The notes below the pieces were generated by a model. The model searched no databases, was not told the DNA's origin, and saw only the letters and a program-made list of their open reading frames with translations. The position numbers and the translations under genes were made by a program. Of a stretch of 64,000 nt of DNA, positions 50,828-59,251 are shown piece by piece. Numbering within the stretch: the stretch's first letter is position 1; the number at the start of each line of letters is the position of its first letter. Location of the stretch: positions 8,090 through 72,089 of the forward strand of contig DATAXD010000016.1 in assembly GCA_036266835.1 (NCBI GenBank). Direction: 5' to 3'. The stretch comes from Galbitalea sp036266835 (GTDB lineage: Bacteria > Actinomycetota > Actinomycetes > Actinomycetales > Microbacteriaceae).

Positions 50828-50946
50828 GCTCGCGATTCTAGGGGGCGAGTCCGAGCGTCCTCCGTGATCGCGAATCCAAAGTCACTCAGCTGGCCGACCG
50901 CCGCATCGCCGCGTTCGCGACCAATCGGGTGACCGGTTGGCGCCGA

Positions 50947-51285
50947 ATGACCTCACGAATTGATCCCTCGGAGCGCACAGTGAATTCGATCCTGCGAACG
51001 CCGTTCGCCTCCCTCGAGGTGGTCAGGCTCGGCCGAACCGAATGGCGGATCTCGGATACATCGGAGCCCGAGCGCCTCCTCGGCTACATCGAGCGGCAGC
51101 GACCGCGCAGATTCGAGGTGCTCTGGATGACCGATCCGATGCGTTGGGGCTACGCGGAATCATTCGGTGAGGCGCTGGTCGCCTTCGGAGACAGCGCCCG
51201 GTTCACCGGCGAGACATTTCTTGAGCGCGCAGTACCGGTTGCGCGCAGAAACGCGGGTGGGCGGCGCGGCATACTGTCCACATGA
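50947..51285 (+). CDS. Hypothetical protein of about 112 residues
   Basis: A basic protein has sequence such as ILRTPFASLEVVRLGRTEWRISDTSEPERLLGYIERQRPRRFEVLWMTDPMRWGYAESFGEALVAF. The family is not recognised, but this looks like an actinobacterial small domain of mixed strands and helices. The start could be GTG 50929 or ATG 50947; neither has a clear ribosome site. The stop overlaps the GNAT gene by ATGA, which supports it as a real gene in a two-gene unit. Confidence 0.6.
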   Translation: MTSRIDPSERTVNSILRTPFASLEVVRLGRTEWRISDTSEPERLLGYIERQRPRRFEVLWMTDPMRWGYAESFGEALVAFGDSARFTGETFLERAVPVARRNAGGRRGILST

Positions 51286-51731
51286 CGCGCAAGGAGGGTG
51301 TTCGGCCCGCTAATAGTGCCGAACTTCCGCGATTGCGTGACGTCATTAATGCCGCTTACGGCCGCTATCTCGGCCGGATGGAGCGACCGCCCGCCCCGAT
51401 GTCGCACGACCTCGCTCCGGATATCGACCAGGGCCGGGTCTGGGTCATTGGCGAGCCGGCCGCTGGGCTCATCACGCTGATCTCGGACGGCGACTGCATT
51501 CTGATCGAGAACGTGGCCGTTCATCCGGAGGCCCAGGGTCTAGGCATCGGGCGCATCCTGATGGCGTTCGCCGATGACCGTGCGCGGGAGCTGGGGATCT
51601 CGACGCTTCGGCTGTACACGAACGAGGCAATGGTCGAAAATCTCGAAATCTACGCACACTTCGGATATCGGGAGGTCGACCGCCGAACCGAGGACGGATT
51701 CCGTCGGGTCTTCCTGGAGAAGACGCTGTAA
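51282..51731 (+). CDS. GNAT family N-acetyltransferase
   Basis: The 149-residue GNAT enzyme has ILIENVAVHPEAQGLGIGRILMAFADDRARELG as the acetyl-CoA-binding loop and LRLYTNEAMVENLEIYAHFGYREVDRR as the C-terminal core. The substrate is unknown. It is coupled to the preceding hypothetical gene through a 4-nt overlap. Confidence 0.85.
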   Translation: MTRKEGVRPANSAELPRLRDVINAAYGRYLGRMERPPAPMSHDLAPDIDQGRVWVIGEPAAGLITLISDGDCILIENVAVHPEAQGLGIGRILMAFADDRARELGISTLRLYTNEAMVENLEIYAHFGYREVDRRTEDGFRRVFLEKTL

Positions 51732-51745
51732 CCAGGCAGGCCACG

Positions 51746-52096
51746 CTAGGCGAGCAGGGCGAGCACGAGGATTGCGGCGCCCACGAGGTATCCCACGATT
51801 CCGACCCGGATGCTCAGCGCCTTGGTCGCGTCCTCGCGAGCGAGGTTCTTCCGGATGACCGGACATCCGGCCCACGCCAGCAAAACGGTCGCCGCGGCGA
51901 CGATGCCCACCCCGATCCACCACGGCAGCACCTGGTCGGGAGCCAGATCGGCGTACGTCCATCCCCGAAGGATGAGCGCTGCCACGAAGACCGCGTTGGC
52001 GATCAGCACTGCGGCGAGCCAGCTGGTTCCGCTGAAGTCGATGCGACGAATCTCATCGGCATCCGTATGAATCGGAGTCGTTTGCTGGGTCGTCAC
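51746..52096 (-). CDS. Small membrane protein
   Basis: The 116-residue protein has a polar N-terminus and three hydrophobic helices (WLAAVLIANAVFVAALILRG, PWWIGVGIVAAATVLLAWAG, VGIVGYLVGAAILVLALLA). The family is not recognised. GTG 52096 lies 1 nt after the stop of the upstream gene (TAG-C-GTG), giving strong coupling. Longer in-frame readings would overlap that gene antiphase. Confidence 0.6.
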   Translation of the reverse strand: MTTQQTTPIHTDADEIRRIDFSGTSWLAAVLIANAVFVAALILRGWTYADLAPDQVLPWWIGVGIVAAATVLLAWAGCPVIRKNLAREDATKALSIRVGIVGYLVGAAILVLALLA

Positions 52097-52097
52097 G

Positions 52098-52340
52098 CTA
52101 GTTGTCCAAGCAGAATCGCTCGAGGTATCGCACGGCGTTGCCGAAGTCCGGGAACGCAGCACGTTCCGTGGGGCCACCGAGCGCTGTCGCCCGGTATGTC
52201 TCCCCATCGCGCTCGATCTCGCCGAGCACGGCCATCCCGTCGGCGTCTCTTCGGCGAAGATCCGCTACCCGCCACTGCTCATCGGATACCTCGAGCACCG
52301 CGACGTCGTCCTCGGTCCAGTTGCCAAACAAGACGTGCAT
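52098..52340 (-). CDS. Small hypothetical protein of 80 residues
   Basis: An acidic protein starts MHVLFGNWTEDDVAVLEVSDEQWRVADLRRRDADGMAVLG and ends YLERFCLDN. It has no recognisable motif. ATG 52340 has GGGAG 7 nt upstream on the minus strand; GTG 52343 is possible. It forms an operon with the small membrane protein. Confidence 0.6.
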   Translation of the reverse strand: MHVLFGNWTEDDVAVLEVSDEQWRVADLRRRDADGMAVLGEIERDGETYRATALGGPTERAAFPDFGNAVRYLERFCLDN

Positions 52341-52567
52341 CACGAGTCTCCCGTCAGGCGTGTTCCCACCCGGTGGACGACATGTTCGCGCGGGGAGATG
52401 AAGGTTGACCGCCTTCGTTCCGGACGGCTGATCCGGGACAAGACGCGGGCGACAAGAGAGCGATTCGGTTCCTTCGGGCGAACAACCTTCGGGGGTATCA
52501 CGTCCATGATCAGTCCTATCGGTGCGGTCACTTCAGGTTAGAAAACCAGGGCTCACGAAGAACGTCC

Positions 52568-52597
52568 TTGACGCGGGTGGCAGGTTGCCGTCATAAT
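52568..52597 (+). promoter_or_regulatory. Sigma70-like promoter before the VOC gene
   Basis: TTGACG (52568-52573) and CATAAT (52592-52597) are separated by 18 bp. A 24-bp hairpin (52629-52652, arms ACCCGATTGT/ACAATTGGGT) lies in the leader just before the start codon. The 313-bp region 52341-52653 otherwise contains nothing I can call a gene. Confidence 0.55.
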
Positions 52598-52653
52598 CGC
52601 GCGCCCGACGCTGGTGAGTCGGCTTGGGACCCGATTGTTGCCACAATTGGGTG

Positions 52654-53028
52654 ATGATCGGACGATTGCACCATGTGATCATCGACTGCCCGGATCCCCA
52701 CCGGCTGGCCGAGTTCTACTCGGCCCTGCTCGGGCAACCCGTTAGCTACGATTCCGACGACTTCTGCGTGGTCAGCGTGAACGGCACAACCTCAGGACTC
52801 GGATTCCAGCGAGTGGCCGAATACCAGCCTCCGCGATGGCCGGACCCGAGGCATCCGCAACAGTTGCATTTCGACGTGATGGTCGACGACCTCGATGCGG
52901 CGGATGCAGCGGTCATCCGGCTCGGCGCTACTCCTCTCGCCGGGGGTGACCACGTCTATGCGGATCCGATCGGGCATCCGTTCTGTCTCGTCCGCAGGCC
53001 CGGCTGGGCACCGCCGATCGAGTCGTAG
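52654..53028 (+). CDS. VOC family (glyoxalase-like) protein
   Basis: The 124-residue protein of the vicinal oxygen chelate fold starts MIGRLHHVIIDCPDPHRLAEFYSALLG, with a metal-ligand His in the first beta-alpha unit. It has LHFDVMVDDLDAADAAVIRLGA in the second and ends DPIGHPFCLVRRPGW. Single-domain members of this kind are often annotated as glyoxalase/bleomycin-resistance-like, but the substrate is not known. ATG 52654 follows GTG 52651, either of which could start it. Confidence 0.85.
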   Translation: MIGRLHHVIIDCPDPHRLAEFYSALLGQPVSYDSDDFCVVSVNGTTSGLGFQRVAEYQPPRWPDPRHPQQLHFDVMVDDLDAADAAVIRLGATPLAGGDHVYADPIGHPFCLVRRPGWAPPIES

Positions 53029-53104
53029 GCGGCACCCTTTGCCGGCGAAGTGGCGGATGTGGGCAGTCCCAGCAAATTCGAGGGATGTCACTCCAAGATA
53101 AGCG

Positions 53105-53177
53105 TGGGCCCCGCGGGGCTCGAACCCGCGACCAACGGATTAAAAGTCCGATGCTCTACCAACTGAGCTAGAGGCCC
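53105..53177 (-). tRNA. tRNA-Lys (anticodon UUU)
   Basis: The 73-nt minus-strand sequence folds as a cloverleaf. It has acceptor GGGCCTC pairing GGGGCCC with discriminator A, a D-arm with AGCTCAGTTGGTAGAGC, an anticodon loop CTTTTAA giving UUU, and a T-arm GCGGGTTCGAGCCCCGC. CCA is not encoded. Confidence 0.95.
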
Positions 53178-53242
53178 GCGGAGATAAATCTAGCGCCTAT
53201 CGTTGTGACTGCTGACATCAGCAGGAGTGAAGGAGACCCTCG

Positions 53243-54964
53243 GTGGGACTGGTACTTGTGGGGTTCATCGGCGGTCTGCTGACCGGTATTTCGCCGTGCA
53301 TTATCCCGGTTCTACCCGTCATCTTCTTCTCCGGCGGCACCCAGGCCGCACGCGATTACCAGGAGTCGCGGAGCGCCTTCGGCGGTCGTCGGCCCTACCT
53401 CGTCATCCTCGGTCTGGTCGTCAGCTTCAGCTTCTTCACGCTCGCCGGATCGTTCCTGCTGAGCCTGCTGCATCTGCCGCAGTCGACCATCATCTGGATC
53501 GGCATCGTCGCGCTCGTGCTCATCGGTGTCGGACTCATCGTGCCTGCGTTCGAGCGCATCCTCGAGAAGCCGTTCGCGTGGATCCCGCAGCGACAGGCCA
53601 CCGGAGATCACGGCGGGTTCCTGCTCGGGATCGCGCTCGGCGCCGTCTTCGTGCCCTGCGCCGGGCCCGTCCTCGCGGTGGTCGCCGTCGCCGGTGCCAA
53701 GGGAACGATTAGCCCGAACACCCTCATCGAGACGGCGGCATTTGCCGTCGGAGTGGCTATACCGCTTCTGATCTTCGCGCTGGCGGGTCGACGACTTGCG
53801 GAGCGGGTTGCGGCATTCCGCCGTCATCAGCGCGGCATCCGGGTGACCGCCGGAATCGTCATGCTCGTTCTCGCGGTGGCAGTCGTTCCGATCTTCAACA
53901 TTCCAACACTTCTGCTCCAACTCATTCCGGACTACACGCAGAATCTGCAGGCCGCGACCTCGGGTCTTACGGTTGGCTTCGGAAAGGACAAGAACTCGGC
54001 CGGCACCAGCACGGATTCCGGCAGCAGCGCCTGCGTTGCCGAGTCGAAGAATCTGGTCAAGTGCGGGCCCGCACCCGCGTTCGTCGGCATCCAGCAGTGG
54101 TTCAACACTCCCGGCGACAAGCCGCTCACCCTGAAGGGGCTGCGCGGCAAGGTCGTTCTCGTCGACTTCTGGGCATACTCCTGCATCAACTGCCAGCGCT
54201 CGATTCCGCATCTGGATGCCTGGTACAAGGCGTACAAGAAGGACGGCCTGGTCATCGTTGGCGTCCATGCCCCCGAGTATGCATTCGAGCACGTCCCGGC
54301 GAACGTTCTCGCCAGTGCCAAACAGCAGGGCATCAAGTATCCGATTGCTCTCGACAACAACTTCGACACCTGGACCGCATACAACAACGAGTACTGGCCC
54401 GCCGAATACCTGATCGACGCGACGGGCCAGGTGCGCCACGTGAGCTTCGGCGAGGGCGAGTACCCGACCACGGAAAGCCTCATCCGAGGACTGCTGGTGG
54501 CGGCCAACCCGTCGGTGAAGCTCCCGCACGCGACCGAGGTTGCCGATACGACGCCGACTCACGCGCTGACTCCGGAGACCTACCTCGGTTCGGAGCGTGC
54601 CCCGGCCAACAGCTTCGAGAGCCCGCAGGGATATCGGCCCGGCACCGCGAACTACACGTTCCCGTCCGGTGCGCTCGCACTCAACGACTACGCGTTCAAG
54701 GGCGACTTCGCGATCGCCGGACAGACGATTACGGCAAAGAACGGCCCAGCATCCATTCGCCTGCATTACGAGGCCAGCCACGTGTACCTCAACGTCGGCG
54801 GCACGGGCACACTGACCGTGACGGACTCGATGGGCACCCGCACGATTCCGATCTCCGGGGTGCCCAACATCCGCGACGTTCTCGCGCCGGGAGGCTATCG
54901 AAATTCGACGGTCACCATTACCATGAGCAAAGGCCTCACCGCCTACTCGTTCACCTTCGGCTAA
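53243..54964 (+). CDS. DipZ-like CcdA-thioredoxin fusion
   Basis: The 573-residue product has an N-terminal CcdA domain of six helices with Cys19 in GISPCIIPVLPVIFF and the second Cys in FVPCAGPVLAVVA. This domain moves electrons across the membrane. The extracytoplasmic thioredoxin domain has WAYSCINCQRS (Cys314-Cys317), and a C-terminal beta domain is typical of DipZ (EGYRPGTANYTF..., ending LTAYSFTFG). The protein probably reduces thiols for cytochrome c or other exported proteins. GTG 53243 is preceded by AAGGAG. Confidence 0.93.
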   Translation: MGLVLVGFIGGLLTGISPCIIPVLPVIFFSGGTQAARDYQESRSAFGGRRPYLVILGLVVSFSFFTLAGSFLLSLLHLPQSTIIWIGIVALVLIGVGLIVPAFERILEKPFAWIPQRQATGDHGGFLLGIALGAVFVPCAGPVLAVVAVAGAKGTISPNTLIETAAFAVGVAIPLLIFALAGRRLAERVAAFRRHQRGIRVTAGIVMLVLAVAVVPIFNIPTLLLQLIPDYTQNLQAATSGLTVGFGKDKNSAGTSTDSGSSACVAESKNLVKCGPAPAFVGIQQWFNTPGDKPLTLKGLRGKVVLVDFWAYSCINCQRSIPHLDAWYKAYKKDGLVIVGVHAPEYAFEHVPANVLASAKQQGIKYPIALDNNFDTWTAYNNEYWPAEYLIDATGQVRHVSFGEGEYPTTESLIRGLLVAANPSVKLPHATEVADTTPTHALTPETYLGSERAPANSFESPQGYRPGTANYTFPSGALALNDYAFKGDFAIAGQTITAKNGPASIRLHYEASHVYLNVGGTGTLTVTDSMGTRTIPISGVPNIRDVLAPGGYRNSTVTITMSKGLTAYSFTFG

Positions 54965-54999
54965 TTTGCCGCCCGCCCGTCCTTAGTAGAATTTGACGG

Positions 55000-55629
55000 A
55001 TGGCCGACGAGTTTCACAAACCCACCCAGTATTCGGGCGATAAGTTCGATACCTACGAGGGCGGCGAGGATCCGGCCCAGGTTCTGCGCGTCGCACACGA
55101 CACCGCGCACGCGCTGGTGCGGCGGGCGCGCGAGAACGATGACCCCGAGGTGCTCGCTCGCCTCGTCGCCTACACGGATGAGCACGGCATCGATGCGATC
55201 GCCGAGCTGTGGGCCAGGTCGAGCGCACGCAGTCTTCCGGGCGCGCTGTGGCGCATCTACTTGCTTCGGCTGCTCATCCGTCAGGATCCGGCCGGAACCA
55301 GCCTGCTGTTCCAGCGCGGAAGCGATGTCCTGAACACCATCGACACGGTCGTCGCCGGGGCCCCGATGCCGACCGGTCCGGATGAAATCATCGAGCTCGC
55401 GGATGAAATCCTGCGGGGACTGTTCACCGGGGACTTTGGCGTCGCGCTCGATCGCGCTGCCGCGTTCTGTCGGGTGTGCGCGGCCGGCGCGACCAGCCTC
55501 GCAGATGACGCTGACCTCACGAGCCCCGAGCGGGCGAGCGACTTCACGGCGCGCGCAGACCGATTCGCGACGACCGCAGACGAACTATCAGCGTGTAGCC
55601 GTCTGGCCCGAGCCGACCAGCTCGACTGA
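55000..55629 (+). CDS. Conserved actinobacterial hypothetical protein (209 residues)
   Basis: A mostly helical, acidic, cytoplasmic protein has no recognised catalytic motif. It includes DPAQVLRVAHDTAHALVRRARENDDPEVLARLVAYTDEHGIDAIAELWA and IIELADEILRGLFTGDFGVALDRAAAFCRVCAAGATSLADD. Position before the sigma-K operon and its conserved look suggest an actinobacteria-specific family. TAGAAT at 54987-54992 is 7 nt before the ATG, indicating a leaderless mRNA. Confidence 0.75.
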   Translation: MADEFHKPTQYSGDKFDTYEGGEDPAQVLRVAHDTAHALVRRARENDDPEVLARLVAYTDEHGIDAIAELWARSSARSLPGALWRIYLLRLLIRQDPAGTSLLFQRGSDVLNTIDTVVAGAPMPTGPDEIIELADEILRGLFTGDFGVALDRAAAFCRVCAAGATSLADDADLTSPERASDFTARADRFATTADELSACSRLARADQLD

Positions 55630-55665
55630 GTGTGTGCGAGCGCGGGTGGCCCCGGCGCCTTCCGC

Positions 55666-55754
55666 TAAAATGGAGTCTTCCGGGCCGCAGTAACCCCGGG
55701 CTCCACTAATAGCCGGTTCGACCGGCCTTGCGCCGAGAGGCGTTCTGCGGCCCG
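55666..55754 (+). ncRNA. Candidate structured RNA between the 209-residue gene and sigK
   Basis: A -10-like TAAAAT (55666-55671) is followed by a 10-bp stem, CGGGCCGCAG (55681-55690) with CTGCGGCCCG (55745-55754). The stem encloses two hairpins: GCCGGT-TCG-ACCGGC (55712-55726) and CGCC-GAGA-GGCG with a GNRA-type loop (55731-55742). I recognise no named RNA family. It could be a small RNA or a leader segment. Confidence 0.4.
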
Positions 55755-55835
55755 GGCTCACGCATTCGTGAACGTTGGGGCGAACGGTCATCCACGCCGC
55801 GTACCAAACCGCGCGGCGGTCGGCGCCGAATCATC

Positions 55836-55918
55836 AGCATGTCGGTTTATACCCGTGAGATGAGCCGGTGGCAACCCAGCCAGCCGCCAGCACGATAGGC
55901 GGACCGTACTGACATGCT
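55836..55918 (+). promoter_or_regulatory. Leader structure that could mask the sigK start codon
   Basis: AGCATGTC (55836-55843) is perfectly complementary to GACATGCT (55911-55918), which contains the ATG (55914) of the sigma factor gene. Between them are GGT-TTA-TACC and CCGCC/GGCGG (55884-55903) hairpins. This could be a translation-controlling leader. Confidence 0.4.
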
Positions 55919-56516
55919 TGAGCTTGTGACCTCGGAATTCGAGAAAGACAGCGATCAGGACGAAATCGTCCCGATCGGTCTGAACGACTACCTCGGTCGC
56001 GTTGCCGAGGGAGACCAGGACGCCTTCGGTCAGCTCTACGACCAGTGCGCTGGGAGGGTCTTCGGTCTCGTGAGGCGGCTGCTCAAGGATGCGGCCCAGT
56101 CAGAAGAGGTAACCCAGGAGATATTCCTGGAAGTCTGGCAGAACGCCAAGCGGTACGACCCGACAAAGGGGAGCGCCGTGACCTGGATCCTGACCATGGC
56201 GCACCGCAGGGCGGTCGACCGCATCCGCTCATCGCAGTCGACACGGGTTCGGGATCAGAAAATAGGTTTGCGGGATCTGGAGACCCAGTACGACTCGGTC
56301 TCGGAGTCCGTTGAGATTCGAGTTGAGCACGAGAGGGTGGGAGAGGCATTGCAGCGACTTACCGAATTGCAACGCCAGGCCGTCACTCTCGCGTACTACG
56401 GGGGCTACAGCCACAGCGAGGTGGCACAGATGCTGAAGGTTCCGATCGGCACCGTCAAGACGCGGTTGCGCGACGGCATGATCCGCCTCCGTGACGAGCT
56501 GGGGGTGGCATCGTGA
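55914..56516 (+). CDS. sigK: ECF sigma factor, SigK-like
   Basis: The 200-residue extracytoplasmic-function sigma factor has region 2 (YLGRVAEGDQDAFGQLYDQ, TQEIFLEVWQNAKRYDPTKGSAVTWILTMAHRRAVDRIRSSQ) and region 4 (LQRLTELQRQAVTLAYYGGYSHSEVAQMLKVPIGTVKTRLRDGMIRLRDEL). It directs RNA polymerase to a stress regulon and is normally held by the anti-sigma factor encoded next. ATG 55914 is used; GTG 55926 is a possible alternative. The stop overlaps the anti-sigma GTG by 4 nt. Confidence 0.92.
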   Translation: MLELVTSEFEKDSDQDEIVPIGLNDYLGRVAEGDQDAFGQLYDQCAGRVFGLVRRLLKDAAQSEEVTQEIFLEVWQNAKRYDPTKGSAVTWILTMAHRRAVDRIRSSQSTRVRDQKIGLRDLETQYDSVSESVEIRVEHERVGEALQRLTELQRQAVTLAYYGGYSHSEVAQMLKVPIGTVKTRLRDGMIRLRDELGVAS

Positions 56517-57316
56517 CCACCGACGACAAGAACACCGCCGGGTCTGGCTCATACGTGCTCGACGCGATGGATGCCCAGGAGCGCACGCAATTCGAGATGC
56601 AGCTCGCGCAGTCGGAAGACCTGCGCAACGAAGTGACCGAGTTGACCGACACCGCGGTATTGCTCGGGATGGCGATCGCACCCGTCACTCCGCCCGACGC
56701 GCTCAAGCGCGACATCATGGCGAAGCTGAGCCAGACACCGCAACTTCCGCGGGAAGCCGCCATCGAGGATGACGCCCTCGAGCTGACGGTGCCAATCACA
56801 CCGGTGCGGCACCTGCACGCCGTGCCGATCGCCGCAGCGACAGCCTCGCGCCGCTGGTACAGCCGCCCGGCGGTGCTCCTCACCGCTGCGGCCGCTGCCG
56901 TCATCCTGATGGTTGGCGCAATCTTCGGAGTGAACGCCGGCCTGCAGGGCGCCAACAGCAGTCGACAGGCAGATGCACTCGCGGCGATCAGTTCGGCCCC
57001 CGATGTGCAGCGTGCGGAAGCGTCGGTGTCGACTGGCGGTTCAGTGACGCTTGTGTGGTCGTACACCGAGGGCAAGTCGGCGCTGATCGGCAAGCACCTC
57101 AAGGCCCTGCCTACGGACAAGACCTACGAGCTCTGGTACATCACCGCGGCGGGCAAGGCGACAGATGCCGGGCTGTTCGAGTCGAACGGCACGAACATCC
57201 TGCAGGTGCTCGATGGCCGCATGGTCAAGGGCGACATCGTGGGAGTGACGGTCGAACCCGCAGGCGGCTCGAAGCAGCCGACGACCAAGCCGATCGTCGC
57301 GATCGCCTCGGCGTAA
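56513..57316 (+). CDS. rskA: Anti-sigma-K factor RskA-like membrane protein
   Basis: The 267-residue protein has a cytoplasmic N-terminal anti-sigma part (GSGSYVLDAMDAQERTQFEMQLAQSEDLRNEVTELTDTAVLLGMAIAPVTPPDALKRDIMAKL), one membrane helix (AVLLTAAAAAVILMVGAIFGV), and the extracytoplasmic RskA domain (KHLKALPTDKTYELWYITAAGKATDAGLF). There is no His-Cys zinc motif, as is usual for RskA. It should release SigK after regulated proteolysis. It is coupled to sigK by a GTGA overlap. Confidence 0.92.
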   Translation: MTTDDKNTAGSGSYVLDAMDAQERTQFEMQLAQSEDLRNEVTELTDTAVLLGMAIAPVTPPDALKRDIMAKLSQTPQLPREAAIEDDALELTVPITPVRHLHAVPIAAATASRRWYSRPAVLLTAAAAAVILMVGAIFGVNAGLQGANSSRQADALAAISSAPDVQRAEASVSTGGSVTLVWSYTEGKSALIGKHLKALPTDKTYELWYITAAGKATDAGLFESNGTNILQVLDGRMVKGDIVGVTVEPAGGSKQPTTKPIVAIASA

Positions 57317-57337
57317 CTCGACCCGCGGAGTATTTGG

Positions 57338-58117
57338 CTATCCGAACTTCCCGGAGACGTAGTCCTCAGTTGCCTGCACCGACGGCCGCGAGAAGATCGT
57401 GGTCGTGTCGTCGTACTCGATGAGTCTGCCGGGCTTGCCCGTGCCCGCGATATTGAAAAAAGCGGTGCGATCCGACACCCGGCTTGCCTGCTGCATGTTG
57501 TGAGTGACGATGACGATTGTGTACTCCTGCTTGAGCTGTTCGATGAGGTCCTCGATCGCAAGCGTGGAAATGGGGTCAAGCGCTGAACACGGTTCGTCCA
57601 TGAGGATGACTTCGGGGGAGACAGCGATCGCGCGCGCGATGCATAGACGCTGCTGCTGGCCGCCGGAGAGGCCGGAACCCGGCAGGTGCAGCCGGTCCTT
57701 GACCTCGTTCCACAGGTTGGCCCCCGCGAGTGACGTTTCCACGAGCTCGTCCGCATCGGACTTCGAGATCCTGCGATTGTTGAGCCGCACTCCCGCGAGC
57801 ACGTTTTCGCGAATCGACATTGTCGGGAACGGATTCGGTCGCTGGAACACCATGCCGACCTCGCGACGAACCAGCACCGGATCGACGCCCGGTGCATAGA
57901 GGTCGTTGCCATCAATGATCACCTCGCCAGTGACATATGCGCCGGGAATGACCTCGTGCATTCGATTGAGCGTGCGCAGGAACGTGGACTTGCCACATCC
58001 GCTGGGCCCGATGAGCGCCGTGACACTCCGAGGCTCGATCATCAGGGTGACGTCCTCGACGGCCTTGAACTTGCCGTAGTACACGTTGAGATCTTTTACT
58101 GCGATGCTCTTGGACAC
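57338..58117 (-). CDS. pstB: Phosphate ABC transporter ATP-binding protein
   Basis: The 259-residue ATPase of the high-affinity phosphate importer has Walker A GPSGCGKST, signature LSGGQQQRL and Walker B VILMDEPCSALDP. The N-terminal IAVKDLNVYYGKFKAVEDV is typical of PstB. It is last in the pstS-pstC-pstA-pstB run and converges with rskA. Confidence 0.96.
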   Translation of the reverse strand: MSKSIAVKDLNVYYGKFKAVEDVTLMIEPRSVTALIGPSGCGKSTFLRTLNRMHEVIPGAYVTGEVIIDGNDLYAPGVDPVLVRREVGMVFQRPNPFPTMSIRENVLAGVRLNNRRISKSDADELVETSLAGANLWNEVKDRLHLPGSGLSGGQQQRLCIARAIAVSPEVILMDEPCSALDPISTLAIEDLIEQLKQEYTIVIVTHNMQQASRVSDRTAFFNIAGTGKPGRLIEYDDTTTIFSRPSVQATEDYVSGKFG

Positions 58118-58153
58118 GGTCTCTCTTTACGGGTGGTAGTGGTCTGATGGGGG

Positions 58154-59251
58154 TTATCGGCTGAGCTTCGGAGCGAACGCCCTCGCGATGATCCGACCGA
58201 CGAGATTGAGGACGACGACGATGACGACGAGCGTGAGAGCCGCAGCCCAGGCTCGGTTGTTGTAGGCGAGGGTGAAACTTCCCTCCTGCTGTGAATACTG
58301 CGTGTAAACGAAGACGGGCAGCGTCTGCATCTGCTGCGAGAACAGGTTGTAGTTCATGCTTGCGCTGAACCCTGCCGTGAGCAGCAGCGGTGCCGTCTCA
58401 CCGATGACCCGCGCGATGGAGAGCATGATGCCGGTCGTGATGCCGGCGATCGACGTGGGCAGGACTATGCGCACAATCGTCAGCCACTTGGGAACACCCA
58501 ACGCGTAGGATGCCTCGCGCAACTCGTTGGGAACGATCTTCAGGATCTCCTCGGACGAGCGCACGACGATCGGAATCATCAGGACCGCAAGCGCCACCGC
58601 GCCGACTGCGCCGTTGTGGACCGCAGTACCGAAGACCAGGTCGAATAGCGCGAAGGCAAACAGTCCGGCGACGATGGAGGGAATCCCGGTCATCACGTCG
58701 ACGAAGAATGTAATTGCCCTCGCCAGATGCCCCCGCCCGTACTCGACCAGGTAGATCGAGGTCATCAAGCCGATCGGAATCGAGATGACTGCGGCAAATG
58801 CCGTGATCTCGAGGGTTCCGACAATGGCCTGGAGCTCGCCGCCCCCGGGGCCGACGATGTTGCGCATTGATTCCGTAAAGAACGTGGTGTCGAAGAACCG
58901 AACCGCGCCGCGAACCGCGACCGTGTACAGCAGAGAGATCAACGGTAGGAGCGCGATGATGAAGGCGGTCGTCACCAGTGCCGTGACGAGGCGGTCCTTT
59001 GCCTTTCGGCCGCCTTCGACGAGCGAGGACAGCATGAAGATTATCGCGCCGTAGAGGATCGTGCCGAAGAAGATCGCTGCCACGACGTTGAGCTTCACCA
59101 GCGCGGGGGCGCCCTGCAGAATGTCCACAACGATCCCCATGGCGATCCAGCTCCCCGCGAGCACGTACCACCCTGTGCCGCGCGGCAGTTTCCCCGCGGT
59201 GAGGGTGTTGGCGATGGGATTGCGCGCCCTCGCGGTCGTCGGGGAAGTCAT
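58154..59251 (-). CDS. pstA: Phosphate ABC transporter permease PstA
   Basis: The 365-residue inner-membrane permease has an extended N-terminal part of two or three extra helices, which is common in actinobacteria. It carries the BPD transporter loop EILKIVPNELREASYALGVPKWLTIVRIVLPTSIAGITTGIML. The start ATG at 59251 overlaps the pstC stop by one base (TGATG), so the two subunits are translated together. pstB follows after 36 bp. Confidence 0.95.
   Translation of the reverse strand: MTSPTTARARNPIANTLTAGKLPRGTGWYVLAGSWIAMGIVVDILQGAPALVKLNVVAAIFFGTILYGAIIFMLSSLVEGGRKAKDRLVTALVTTAFIIALLPLISLLYTVAVRGAVRFFDTTFFTESMRNIVGPGGGELQAIVGTLEITAFAAVISIPIGLMTSIYLVEYGRGHLARAITFFVDVMTGIPSIVAGLFAFALFDLVFGTAVHNGAVGAVALAVLMIPIVVRSSEEILKIVPNELREASYALGVPKWLTIVRIVLPTSIAGITTGIMLSIARVIGETAPLLLTAGFSASMNYNLFSQQMQTLPVFVYTQYSQQEGSFTLAYNNRAWAAALTLVVIVVVLNLVGRIIARAFAPKLSR

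Noticed and set aside
52335..52541. 68-codon plus-strand ORF in the gap before the VOC gene
   Set aside because: Arg/Thr-rich, no ribosome site or motif, and partly antisense to the 80-residue gene leader.
55846..55905. SAM-I-like riboswitch core (GATGAG ... GGCAACC) before sigK
   Set aside because: The expected P1/P2 arrangement and kink-turn are not recognisable, and a sigma factor is not a usual target; reported only as an unnamed leader structure.
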